Positions 8,553 through 16,918 of a stretch of DNA of 36,225 nucleotides are shown piece by piece. The position numbers and the translations under genes were made by a program. The notes under the pieces are model-generated. The model had not been told where the DNA came from. It saw only the letters and a program-made list of their open reading frames with translations, and searched no databases. Origin of the DNA: Bacillota bacterium (GTDB lineage Bacteria; Bacillota; Desulfotomaculia; Desulfotomaculales; Desulfallaceae); assembly GCA_023439185.1 (NCBI GenBank), contig JAEXOR010000047.1:1-36225 (forward strand), given 5' to 3'. Each line of letters starts with the position of its first letter. Position 1 is the first letter of the stretch.

Positions 8553-8980
8553 TGTTCTGAACCTCCTGTGTGGGCAGGAATAAACTTATAGCTGATCATA
8601 TCTTTCCCGCCGGCATCCTGCCTGATTACCCCGGCCTTCACTTCCAGTTCCATACCTATTTTTAACTGCTCCTTTAATTCCCCGGGGTCCACTTCAATCT
8701 GCGCGCCGACCCTCACTCCTTCCGCCGGAAAATCAACATACCCGAATATCAGCGGGGGAGTAATCCCTTTTTGCGGCGTATACATGACGGTATAAGTGTA
8801 AAGCTTGCCCCTGGACAATTCCCTTTGATTAAATTTTTCCGACCAGCAGTTGGGGCAGTACGGCAATATGGGAAACCATGTCTTACCGCACTCTGCACAC
8901 TGAAAAGCAATTAAGTAAGGCTTCCCTCCCCCCTCCGGAATGACGAAAAAATCGGGGTGATAGATCATCTGTTCTTCCAA
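8549..8980 (-). CDS. bbsA: DUF35 / OB-fold zinc-ribbon thiolase partner, BbsA-like
   Basis: A 143-residue protein with a rubredoxin-like zinc ribbon (CAECGKTWFPILPYCPNC, about residues 28-45) followed by an OB-fold of the DUF35 type. In the toluene pathway BbsA is the non-catalytic partner of the BbsB thiolase and helps form its CoA-binding channel. The start is TTG at 8980 with AAGGGAGGG six bases upstream; an ATG four codons later has no spaced ribosome binding site. It is the first gene of the bbs operon, about 70 bases downstream of a sigma-54 promoter. Confidence 0.85.
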   Translation of the reverse strand: MEEQMIYHPDFFVIPEGGGKPYLIAFQCAECGKTWFPILPYCPNCWSEKFNQRELSRGKLYTYTVMYTPQKGITPPLIFGYVDFPAEGVRVGAQIEVDPGELKEQLKIGMELEVKAGVIRQDAGGKDMISYKFIPAHTGGSEQ

Positions 8981-9050
8981 AATAATCCCTCCCTTATTAC
9001 TTTTTTTGTTGATTTAAACTCTAATTGTTAGGACTGTAATTTCAAAATAG

Positions 9051-9066
9051 TGCAAATATTGTGCCA
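9051..9066 (-). promoter_or_regulatory. Sigma-54 promoter of the bbs operon
   Basis: On the minus strand these bases read TGGCACAATATTTGCA, a full match to the -24/-12 consensus with GG and GC ten bases apart. Transcription would start near 9040, leaving a leader of about 60 bases before bbsA. The core is identical to the element in front of the bss operon. Confidence 0.92.
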
Positions 9067-9107
9067 GATTGCGAAACTGCCGGGGCAGCCAATATCATTT
9101 AAAAACT

Positions 9108-9234
9108 TATCAATTTTGATGTGATTTTTTTCATAATTGAAAGGTTTTTAATTTCATAATTGAGACTACAAATGAAATTAGTATCGCTTTACAAAAAATT
9201 CATAGTTGAAAAGCTTTTAATTTCAAAATTGAAA
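9108..9234. promoter_or_regulatory. Array of activator sites TTTCA-N4-TGAAA
   Basis: Five dyads follow the pattern TTTCA-N4-TGAAA: 9108-9121 (TATCA-ATTT-TGATG, weak), 9129-9142 (perfect), 9152-9165 (one mismatch), 9198-9211 (one mismatch) and 9221-9234 (perfect). Starts are 21 or 23 bases apart, with one 46-base gap that is exactly two steps; a half-site TGAAA (9173-9177) sits in the gap. This spacing puts all sites on the same DNA face. They lie 40-185 bp upstream of the bbs sigma-54 promoter and in front of the divergent activator gene, so they are the likely binding sites of that activator. Confidence 0.8.
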
Positions 9235-9256
9235 TCCAAAGCTTTTTGTGTTACGA

Positions 9257-9272
9257 TTTTGAAAATTCAAAA
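9257..9272. repeat. Inverted repeat just before the activator gene
   Basis: TTTTGAA and TTCAAAA flank two central bases, 30 bases before the GTG start of the sigma-54 activator. The half-sites are in the opposite orientation to the TTTCA-N4-TGAAA dyads. It may be an autoregulatory operator or chance in AT-rich DNA. Confidence 0.35.
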
Positions 9273-9300
9273 TAAGCAGTTTTGATAGGAGGTTCCCCCG

Positions 9301-11277
9301 GTGTCTCCTAGAATTGGCCATATTATCTTTCATGCCGATTTATATGATGTGTGTATGGAAATCTACCAGGAATTTAAAAACGATATCGCAAGCATGGAAA
9401 TTGTTCAGCCGGACCCGCTTAATGAACAGGATATCTTATCTGCCGCAAAAAAAATGGAGGAAAAATGTGATATTCTAATCAGCCGGGTTGATACGGTGGA
9501 ACTGCTGTCGGAACATTTAAACATCCCTGTTATAGCGCGCTCAGTTACCTTCTCCAATGTTTTAGACGCTTTAAAGACCGCACGCAATAAAGGCCGCCGG
9601 ATTGCTCTGGTTGCCCACCACACTCAAGATTATGACCTGAGCGATTGGCCTCGCGTTCTTGGTATTGAAGTTGACAAATTTTTTTATCATTCCAGACAAG
9701 ATGCACTCACTACAATTAATGAAGTCAGAAAGTTTAATCCGGATGCAATCGTAGGCGGAGTTTTAGTGGCTAATTATGCCTCAAGGTTTAATCTTCCTTG
9801 CCAGTTAATTGAAATTAAAAAAGATACCATTATACAATCGGTTTGGAAGGCGCTGGATGTATTTCGAGCTATTCAAAAAGATAAGGAATATATAAAAGAA
9901 TTCCAATTATTAATGGATTTTTTACACGAAGGATTTATTTTCCTTGATCAAAATTATCATATCACCTATATCAATGATTGCGCCTGTAAGATATTAAAAA
10001 CCAATAAAAATGATTTAACAAATAGAAAATTATTTGATATATTACACAACATTATATCTCCCGAAGGCATTACTTCATTGCAAACCGCAGTAGATGATCA
10101 AATTAACAGCCATCAACTGGGTCTGTTAATTCCACGCCCGGAAGGAAGCATCGTCGCCAATATAATTCGTTCTTCTTTGAAAAACCCTAAAAATAAAACC
10201 ATCATTACCTTTACAGAAACATCACAGTTGCAAACAATAGAATATAAAATCCGCAAACAGCTGGCCAATAAAGGACTTGTTGCCAAGTTTGCCCTGCATG
10301 ATATTATCGGCAGCAGCAAAGCTTTAAACCGGGCCAAAGAAAAGGTATCCGCTTTTGCAAAAACCTCTTCCACCGTTCTGCTTTATGGTGAAACGGGCAC
10401 GGGGAAAGAAATATTCGCCCATAGCATCCACCAACTTAGCTCACGTGCCAATGGACCTTTCGTTTCTGTAAATTGTTCGGCTTTACCAAAAGAGCTGGCT
10501 GAAAGTGAACTTTTTGGTTATGAGGAAGGCGCTTTCACAGGCGCCAAAAAGGCCGGCAAGCCGGGGATATTTGAATTGGCCCACGAGGGGACGCTGTTTC
10601 TTGACGAGATAGGGACCATGCCGCTGGAGCTTCAGGCCAAGCTATTACGCGTGATCCAGGAAAAAGAAGTTTCCAGGTTGGGCGGAACCAGGATCATACC
10701 CATTAATGTCCGCATTATCGCCGCTACCAATAATGAGCTGGAGTTGGCTATCCAGGAGGGCGCATTCCGCCGGGATTTATATTTTCGCTTGAATGTACTC
10801 CTGCTGCAGATTCCTCCGCTTCGGGAACGTCCGGAAGATATCCTTTTATTGTTTAAATACTTTGTCCAAAAATTTTCTTTAAAGTCACAAACCAGTATAA
10901 ACAACATTAATGACTATGATTTATCAATACTTACTAATTACTCCTGGCCGGGAAACGTGCGTGAAATAGAAAACTTTGCGGAAAGATATGTTGCCCTGGC
11001 CGCCAACCATCCGACTCCCTCATTTCTTTTGGAAGAACTTTTTGATGAAACAAGGCGCGGACTCACATCCAGCCGGGAAAAACCCAAAAAACACGACACC
11101 GTTTATGTAAATGAACCCACTTTGTCCGAAGCCAAATTCACAACAGAACGTGAACTTTTAATCGAGGTGGGAGAAAAAGTATATTGGAACAGAAAAAAAA
11201 TGGCCCAACTGCTGAATATCAGTCAAGCCACTCTATGGAGAAAAATGAAAAAGGTTTTACCTGAAAAATTTAAATAA
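9301..11277 (+). CDS. Sigma-54 enhancer-binding activator with PrpR-like sensor and PAS domain
   Basis: A 658-residue transcription activator. Residues 1-195 resemble the PrpR N-terminal sensor domain, a periplasmic-binding-protein-like fold that binds small acids. About 203-305 is a PAS domain. About 330-570 is the AAA+ sigma-54 interaction domain, with Walker A GETGTGKE (363-370), the loop GAFTGA (410-415) that contacts sigma-54, and Walker B TLFLDEIG (431-438). The C-terminus ends in a Fis-type helix-turn-helix (about 625-655). There is no phosphoreceiver domain, so it probably senses a ligand directly, unlike the two-component TdiSR/TutBC systems of proteobacterial toluene degraders. The start is GTG at 9301 with AGGAGGT upstream. 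It is divergent from the bbs operon, and both operons have sigma-54 promoters with shared dyads, so it probably controls them. Confidence 0.9.
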   Translation: MSPRIGHIIFHADLYDVCMEIYQEFKNDIASMEIVQPDPLNEQDILSAAKKMEEKCDILISRVDTVELLSEHLNIPVIARSVTFSNVLDALKTARNKGRRIALVAHHTQDYDLSDWPRVLGIEVDKFFYHSRQDALTTINEVRKFNPDAIVGGVLVANYASRFNLPCQLIEIKKDTIIQSVWKALDVFRAIQKDKEYIKEFQLLMDFLHEGFIFLDQNYHITYINDCACKILKTNKNDLTNRKLFDILHNIISPEGITSLQTAVDDQINSHQLGLLIPRPEGSIVANIIRSSLKNPKNKTIITFTETSQLQTIEYKIRKQLANKGLVAKFALHDIIGSSKALNRAKEKVSAFAKTSSTVLLYGETGTGKEIFAHSIHQLSSRANGPFVSVNCSALPKELAESELFGYEEGAFTGAKKAGKPGIFELAHEGTLFLDEIGTMPLELQAKLLRVIQEKEVSRLGGTRIIPINVRIIAATNNELELAIQEGAFRRDLYFRLNVLLLQIPPLRERPEDILLLFKYFVQKFSLKSQTSINNINDYDLSILTNYSWPGNVREIENFAERYVALAANHPTPSFLLEELFDETRRGLTSSREKPKKHDTVYVNEPTLSEAKFTTERELLIEVGEKVYWNRKKMAQLLNISQATLWRKMKKVLPEKFK

Positions 11278-11297
11278 TTTTATTTGCCAACTTAAGT

Positions 11298-11352
11298 ATA
11301 ATATTTTGACTACATTTAGTTTTAAAATTAATCTTAATTGTTGAAATATTAT
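11298..11352. repeat. AT-rich inverted repeat between convergent genes
   Basis: ATAATATTT (11298-11306) and AAATATTAT (11344-11352) could pair around a 37-base loop in the gap between the activator and the last gene of the bss unit, which converge here. It contains no G-C pairs and is at best a weak bidirectional terminator. I see nothing else in the gap. Confidence 0.25.
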
Positions 11353-12279
11353 TTAGCCCAATAACACACTCATCCTTTTAAGTTCGGGATCTTGAATTTT
11401 TTGTTGAATAACCGGCCCGTGGTCCAGCAGAAAATCACTGGTTGAGTCGCTTAAGCCCTGTTCCTTTAACTCATGAATAATACGCGCGCATATCGTTTCG
11501 ATCAGAAAATTCTTTTCTTTATGATCAACCGTATTAATTAATTCCAAAAGCTTCACATGGGTGAATTCCCCTAAAACGGCCAAATCTTTCACGGCCCTGT
11601 GCATCCATTTAAAAAAAAGAGTATATTTTCTATTCATCAAAAAAACTAACGAGATTACGGCACTGCAAAATTCTGATTCGGCATGCCGGGCGGCATAATA
11701 CTCCCTTCTTTTAACACAGCGGGCGAAATTATACTGACCATAATGAGCGATGGCCATACAGCGGGCGGCAATTTTCTTCATCCGAACATCTTCCGGGTAA
11801 AATTGCATCAATATATCTCTAGTGCGCATGAATTCACCCGGCGGGCCATGAAATATTTTGCCGTTTGTACAGGCCGACAGCGACGTTTCCGGTATATAAA
11901 GCCATTCGATTAAGTCGCGCGGCGGCCGGTCAAGACCAATATAATCTCTATAAAAAGTTTCCGTTTCCAATACCCCGATCCGGTTTCCACCCCAGGGGCT
12001 GACTTTTCGTGGTCCGAAACCCCGCAGGGCCTTGGGCAGCTTATCGTATTCCGCCTGCAGCGCCGCCCCGATGGCCCTGAAATCATCCTTGTTTAACCAG
12101 AGGCAAAATGACGGTCCCCAATCGTGATCTCTGGAAAGCTGATCATCGAAACCATAACATTCAGACCCGTCCCCCACCAATCCGGCGGTTATTTTATGTT
12201 TGTAATCAGCAAACTTTTCATTTATCATGGGCATGCCATATAAGACAAAAAACATTTCGGACAGTTCTATGCCATTCAT
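11353..12279 (-). CDS. DUF4037 nucleotidyltransferase-like protein
   Basis: A protein of 308 residues of the DUF4037 type. Seen near the N-terminus: GDGSECYGFDDQLSRDHDWG, which has the GS...DxD layout of the nucleotidyltransferase superfamily, then a mostly helical C-terminal region. The start at 12279 (ATG) is favoured because AAAGGAAGG lies eight bases upstream; GTG at 12288 is too close to that site. It begins 15 bases after the stop of the TPR/DUF4125 gene and the two families often occur as a pair, so they probably work together. The nucleotide or substrate is unknown and there is no known link to hydrocarbon breakdown. Confidence 0.75.
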   Translation of the reverse strand: MNGIELSEMFFVLYGMPMINEKFADYKHKITAGLVGDGSECYGFDDQLSRDHDWGPSFCLWLNKDDFRAIGAALQAEYDKLPKALRGFGPRKVSPWGGNRIGVLETETFYRDYIGLDRPPRDLIEWLYIPETSLSACTNGKIFHGPPGEFMRTRDILMQFYPEDVRMKKIAARCMAIAHYGQYNFARCVKRREYYAARHAESEFCSAVISLVFLMNRKYTLFFKWMHRAVKDLAVLGEFTHVKLLELINTVDHKEKNFLIETICARIIHELKEQGLSDSTSDFLLDHGPVIQQKIQDPELKRMSVLLG

Positions 12280-12294
12280 CCACCACACCTTCCT

Positions 12295-13398
12295 TTAGGT
12301 TACTTTTTTAAGAAGGATATCAATATTCCTTTGCGTCATTTCAGTTTTTGATGCGGCCTCCAATTCCTTATATAAAGGCAAGGCCTCCTGGTAATGCTTT
12401 AGGGCTCCATTAAAGTCACCCTTTAATGATAAAATGTATCCAATATTAGTCAGTTGGTCGGCAACGCCCATTTTATTTTTAATTTCCTTAAAAATTCCGG
12501 CTGCTTCGCTATAGGCTTTCAAAGCCTCATCATTTTGGTTTAAATCCCTTAAAGTAGAACCAATGTTGCCCCACTGGTTTGCCTCACCTTCACGACTGCC
12601 AATTTCTCTAAACAGCGACAAGGCTTCATTAAAATTTATATAGGCTTTCCGGTACTCTTGTTTATCAATGTGGGTCAGAGCAATATCATTCAAACACCTG
12701 GCGGCATCAATTTTAGAGCCTATTGACTTAAATACGGCACAGGCATGATTTAGATTGGTTAAATCCGTATCAGGACCTTCTTTTTTGCCATTTGCGTCTG
12801 CCAGCGATTGATAACCATAATGCTTAACCGTATACTCCAAAGTCATTTTCGCTCCGTTTATATTTTGACTGTACTGACTGGCCCGGTTTTTATAATAAAG
12901 CTCAAGCGTTCTATTTGAATAAGTGGCCAGTTCGCTGCGCAAATAGGTTTCAAAGGAAGTGATCAAGCTGTTATCCTGACTACTGTAGAGGGGTCTTCCT
13001 TGAGCAATGACATAAGGGAATTCTTTTAAAATATCTTCTTGCCACGCCAGTTCAATTTCCATAATTTTTTCTATTAAATGGGTTACCTCGGGACCCAATC
13101 TCGGCAGCAGGTGTTCTATCCGGGCATATTCAGCCGGTGAGGTGGATTTCATCATCCAGGCATATTTCTCCGATATTAGATTCCTCCCATTTGCTTCTGC
13201 TGCCAGAAGGTCATTTAAATAGCTCTCCAGGACGTTATTAGGCCAACTGATAAACTGACTTGTCCGCATGATTTTAAAGGTTTCCGGATCATCCTGGCAG
13301 TCGGCTTTTCCTCCGATATTTTGTACATTTATAAACGCAAGCCACTCATGCCTGACAATTGTATTAATCAAATCCATTTGGTCTTGCATTTTTTTCAT
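12295..13398 (-). CDS. DUF4125 domain protein with C-terminal TPR repeats
   Basis: A 367-residue two-part protein. The N-terminal 200 residues match the DUF4125 pattern: W-x2-FINVQNIGGKADCQDD followed by TFKIMRTSQF and SWPNNVLESYLNDL. Residues from about 220 to 360 form four tetratricopeptide repeats (for example YRKAYINFNEALSLFREIGS and ALKAYSEAAGIFKEIKNKMG). TPR regions bind partner proteins. It is next to the DUF4037 gene, its usual companion. The start is uncertain (ATG at 13398 or at 13389) because the ribosome binding site is weak. Function is unknown. Confidence 0.75.
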   Translation of the reverse strand: MKKMQDQMDLINTIVRHEWLAFINVQNIGGKADCQDDPETFKIMRTSQFISWPNNVLESYLNDLLAAEANGRNLISEKYAWMMKSTSPAEYARIEHLLPRLGPEVTHLIEKIMEIELAWQEDILKEFPYVIAQGRPLYSSQDNSLITSFETYLRSELATYSNRTLELYYKNRASQYSQNINGAKMTLEYTVKHYGYQSLADANGKKEGPDTDLTNLNHACAVFKSIGSKIDAARCLNDIALTHIDKQEYRKAYINFNEALSLFREIGSREGEANQWGNIGSTLRDLNQNDEALKAYSEAAGIFKEIKNKMGVADQLTNIGYILSLKGDFNGALKHYQEALPLYKELEAASKTEMTQRNIDILLKKVT

Positions 13399-13425
13399 CC
13401 CTTCATAAAGTGTCTTAATGAACGC

Positions 13426-14349
13426 CTAATTTGAACTTCTATAAACGTATTTTTTATAAAAATCAAAGGTTTCTTTCATTCCTTTAATAAATGGGGTGTA
13501 TTTGAAATTCAGCGTACATGCAATCAGGGAACCGGAGTAAATTTCGTGTTGATCCAGCGGGAAAGGCAGGGGTATATTATTTTTATTTATGGCATCAATA
13601 CTTAAACGTTTGGTATTAATTTGTCTGCCGCTCACCTGTTCGAACACATCAATCAACTTGTAGTAAGAAACCAGTTCTTCCGCAGCCAGGTTATAAGTGC
13701 TATTGTAAACTTTTTCATTGCCCAGGCAGGCAAACAAGATATCGGCGATATCTTTGACATAAACAAATTGAAAGAGCGCCAGGGAATGTTCGGGCACGGG
13801 TATTGCTTGCCCGGATAGGAGCAAATCGAAAAAGTACGATTCCCTGGGTGCGTAGTTGTACGGCCCATAGACAAAGGCCGGACGCAATATGGTGTAAGGG
13901 ATGCTCAGGCTCGCGCAAGAATTTTTAGTTTCCTGTTCTAAAAGCCACTTATTGTAGCCGTATTCTTCCATGGGCCCGGGAAAGGGGGCGGGAATTTTTG
14001 GCGCATCCTCAAACTTCGGCAAGTCAAGGGATGGTTTATAAACAGTGCACGTGCTGATGTAGATATAGTGCTGAAATGTTCCCGGCAAATTCTCAATTAC
14101 AGTTTCAATTTCATGAGGAAAATCGGCGCAGAAATCAATGACGGCATGGTAATCCAAAGGAGGTAATACCTTTTTTAGCCCGGCCATGTCATTTCGATCA
14201 CAAACATATTCTACGACTCCGGGCAATCGCAAAGGGTTTCTGCCCCGGTTAATTAAATGCATGGAATAATTGCTGTTGCCGGCCAACATTTGTACAAAAA
14301 CCCTGCCAATGAAATAACTTCCACCAATGACCAGAATGTTTTTCTTCAT
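13426..14349 (-). CDS. NAD-dependent epimerase/dehydratase (extended SDR)
   Basis: A 307-residue extended SDR. Seen: the N-terminal dinucleotide motif VIGGSYFIG, the catalytic YxxxK in EYGYNKWLLE, and the substrate-domain block ILRPAFVYGPYNYAPRE. It resembles sugar-nucleotide epimerases and related NAD-dependent reductases, but the substrate cannot be named. The start at 14349 is set by CAGGAG eight bases before it; an upstream reading from 14385 would overlap the previous gene and lacks a site. It lies in the downstream part of the bss unit, where its role is unexplained. Confidence 0.8.
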   Translation of the reverse strand: MKKNILVIGGSYFIGRVFVQMLAGNSNYSMHLINRGRNPLRLPGVVEYVCDRNDMAGLKKVLPPLDYHAVIDFCADFPHEIETVIENLPGTFQHYIYISTCTVYKPSLDLPKFEDAPKIPAPFPGPMEEYGYNKWLLEQETKNSCASLSIPYTILRPAFVYGPYNYAPRESYFFDLLLSGQAIPVPEHSLALFQFVYVKDIADILFACLGNEKVYNSTYNLAAEELVSYYKLIDVFEQVSGRQINTKRLSIDAINKNNIPLPFPLDQHEIYSGSLIACTLNFKYTPFIKGMKETFDFYKKYVYRSSN

Positions 14350-14368
14350 TAAAAAATCTCCTGTATTT

Positions 14369-15919
14369 TTATCTCTCCCAAACAATTTTGCCGCCGATCA
14401 TTGTCATCATAACCAGAATGTCTTTGATTTCTTCCGGTTCAACCCGGCCCGGATCATTATTTAAAACCACTAAGTCGGCCAGCTTGCCGGGGGTGATCGA
14501 ACCTTTAATACCTTCCTCATGTGAAGCATAAGCCGGCCCGAGGGTATACATCCTCATTGCCTCTACCGGGGATATACCCTCTTCGGGGGCAAGCACCTGT
14601 CCATTGAAACCCTTTCTGGTTACAGCAGTATAGATGCCCGTCAAAGGATTAGCCGGCATCATTGGTGAATCGGAGCTAAAAGCCACATCCAAGCCTTTTC
14701 GTTTAAAAGAACCGATGGGGAAAAGGCAGTGGCGCTTTTCATGCGGTATGGTTTCAATGAAATTATTAACCCCATAGTGCAAAAAAGACGGCTGGGTTAC
14801 CACTACAAGCCGGTTTTGTACCATCAAATCCAGCAGATCGGGAGTACAAAATACGCAGTGTTCCAGGCGGTGACGGTAAAATGGGCTGGGGGTATCCCGG
14901 AGGATAGCATTTATGGCTGCCAGGGATGCTTGTAAATGATAAAGATCGCTGACGTGAAATGCCAGCTGAAAACCTGCCTGATGCGCCTTAAGCGCGTGGA
15001 AATTAATATCCTCCTGTGGTGGATGAACGCAACCCGTACTCTCATCGAGGGCAATTTTTACCCCTCCGATACGCAATTGGTTATCGCCGCTGCCCATTGA
15101 CAAGCCGCTAGCCAGGATTTCTTCAAGCGCGTCGCTTCCGATCAGCATTGAAATCCGGTTTGGCAGCAATCCCTCTTGGCATTTAAACTTCCGGTAGGTT
15201 TGCCAGTGGATTAGGCTGTTGTTCCATCCGGTATCTTGCAGTGAAGTAATCCCGCAAGCAAGATATTGCCGACCGGCCAGCTTAATGCCTTTTTCAAGTT
15301 CGGCGTCGTCCACCGAAGGGATCCCTTTTTGCACATTATCGTTTACTCCAAAAATAACCCCGTTCGGTTCTCCGGTTAACGGGTCCCTGCCAATCCGCCC
15401 TCCGGGCGAATCCTGCGTATCCCTGGTGATCCCCACCAGCCTGAGTGCCATGCTGTTTAACACACATGTGCCGGCAGAGTAGTGCACAAGGATTACCGGG
15501 TGCTCCGGCGCTGCTTCGTCCAGGTCCCGGCGGGTGGGATGCCTCTTTTCAATAAGATAGGTTTCGTTGTATTGAGCCGCTCTCAGCCATTTACCCCGCG
15601 GAGCCGTTTGTGCTTCTTTATAAATAAGTTTTTTAATATCATCAATACTTTTGGCTGCGCCTGGAGAGCAGTCAATATGTAATAAAGTAATCGCCTGGGG
15701 AACAGGATGGCAGTGGGCGTCATTAAAACCGGGAATGATGGTCATTCCGTGGCAATTAATCCGTCTTGTATCCGGTCCGATAAAAGATTCAATATTTTTT
15801 TGGGGGGCGGCGGCCAAAATTTTTTCATCCTTTATGGCAACAAGTTCCGCCGCCAAATTTTTTTCATCAAATGTAATTACCCTGGCATTGTATAAAATAA
15901 GATCAGCCGGAATGGTCAT
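14369..15919 (-). CDS. Metal-dependent amidohydrolase, YtcJ type
   Basis: A 516-residue amidohydrolase of the amidohydrolase-3/YtcJ group. Seen: the metal-binding HxH in FNDAHCHPVPQ near residue 66, a histidine in AFHVSDLYH, RHRLEHCVF, and the late aspartate in FSSDSPMMPANPLTGIY, followed by the small beta-sandwich end PGKLADLVVLNNDPG. Such enzymes hydrolyse N-acyl or related bonds; the substrate is unknown. No signal peptide is visible, so it is cytoplasmic. It lies 22 bases after the chemoreceptor gene and 19 bases before the epimerase gene. Nothing in the toluene pathway requires an amidohydrolase. Confidence 0.82.
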   Translation of the reverse strand: MTIPADLILYNARVITFDEKNLAAELVAIKDEKILAAAPQKNIESFIGPDTRRINCHGMTIIPGFNDAHCHPVPQAITLLHIDCSPGAAKSIDDIKKLIYKEAQTAPRGKWLRAAQYNETYLIEKRHPTRRDLDEAAPEHPVILVHYSAGTCVLNSMALRLVGITRDTQDSPGGRIGRDPLTGEPNGVIFGVNDNVQKGIPSVDDAELEKGIKLAGRQYLACGITSLQDTGWNNSLIHWQTYRKFKCQEGLLPNRISMLIGSDALEEILASGLSMGSGDNQLRIGGVKIALDESTGCVHPPQEDINFHALKAHQAGFQLAFHVSDLYHLQASLAAINAILRDTPSPFYRHRLEHCVFCTPDLLDLMVQNRLVVVTQPSFLHYGVNNFIETIPHEKRHCLFPIGSFKRKGLDVAFSSDSPMMPANPLTGIYTAVTRKGFNGQVLAPEEGISPVEAMRMYTLGPAYASHEEGIKGSITPGKLADLVVLNNDPGRVEPEEIKDILVMMTMIGGKIVWER

Positions 15920-15941
15920 CTGCTTCCCCCAAAAATAATCC

Positions 15942-16889
15942 TTAAATTATTTGGGCAATGCTTTCAATCTGATCAGTAAAAGAAGCCAATTCTTGCATGG
16001 CGGCGGAAATTTCCTGAGTTGACTCCGCTTGCTGTTTCCCAATGGCGGAGACCTCGCTTATTTTTTCCATCATCTGAATTACCCGTTCATTGACGGAGTT
16101 AAGAGTATTTTTAATGTCTGTGACTGAGTTGGCGCTGCTGGTAGACATTTTACGTATTTCCTCGGCCACAACCGAAAAACCCCGGCCATGTTCCCCGGCC
16201 CTTGCAGCCTCAATGGCGGCGTTAAGCCCCAGAAGTTTTGAGTTTGTCGCCACCTGGTTAATAAAGCTTAATATCACATCAGTTTCTTTTACCTGTTCCA
16301 GCATTTGTTCACCGATAACCTTCAAATCATCCTGGTATTTGGCCAGCAGCTCGGCTGATGAGGAAAGCTCTTCAGAAGTGGCTAAAATTTGCTGTGATGT
16401 CGCCGCAACCGTTTGCGCTACTTCAACCAACGCTTCCTGGGTGTTCAGGCTAATGGCCAGGCCTATTCCTCCGATTATTTCACCTTTTTTATTCCTTACC
16501 GGAATTCCGGTGGATTTATACGGTACACCAAGTTCCCCTTCATTGGTTACTGTAACCCGGGCGGTTTGACCTGTGTGGATAGCCTTATATATGGCATCAC
16601 CCTCAGGAACATTCATCCCCAATATGTCTATTGGCGTTTTTATCTCGTTGCCGGGAATATAGCCAATAAAGCTTTTTTTATCAGTTATTCCAATCATGCA
16701 ATCCAAAGGAACAAGTTGCTGAAAAATTGGGGCAACATTGATTAATGTTTCTAAAATACTCTCTTCTTTATCGGGTCGTATTTGAACTGTTTCATTCAAA
16801 AGCGGCGCAACGGACTGTTCCTCTTCATAACTATTTTTATTGGCATTGGGAGAATCAATCAACTTTTTATGGAAAGTTTTCATGAACAT
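15942..16889 (-). CDS. Soluble methyl-accepting chemotaxis-type protein
   Basis: A cytoplasmic chemoreceptor of about 315 residues without membrane segments. The N-terminal 150 residues contain a small sensor region (Cache/PAS-like, including ILGMNVPEGDAIYKAIHTGQ and IGGIGLAISL). The rest is a coiled coil with the signalling tip LGLNAAIEAARAGEHGRGF, the part that contacts CheA and CheW. The start at 16889 is preferred because AGAGGA is nine bases upstream; the ATG at 16898 is too close to it. It lies 29 bases after the VWA gene. It could let the cell respond to the aromatic substrate or to a metabolite, but the ligand is not readable. Confidence 0.82.
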   Translation of the reverse strand: MFMKTFHKKLIDSPNANKNSYEEEQSVAPLLNETVQIRPDKEESILETLINVAPIFQQLVPLDCMIGITDKKSFIGYIPGNEIKTPIDILGMNVPEGDAIYKAIHTGQTARVTVTNEGELGVPYKSTGIPVRNKKGEIIGGIGLAISLNTQEALVEVAQTVAATSQQILATSEELSSSAELLAKYQDDLKVIGEQMLEQVKETDVILSFINQVATNSKLLGLNAAIEAARAGEHGRGFSVVAEEIRKMSTSSANSVTDIKNTLNSVNERVIQMMEKISEVSAIGKQQAESTQEISAAMQELASFTDQIESIAQII

Positions 16890-16918
16890 GCTAATCATTC
16901 CTCTGTATTCCGTGATTT

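Noticed and set aside
9108..9234. CRISPR array
   Set aside because: The repeated units are 14-bp dyads with short degenerate spacers and a helical period; no cas genes are present.
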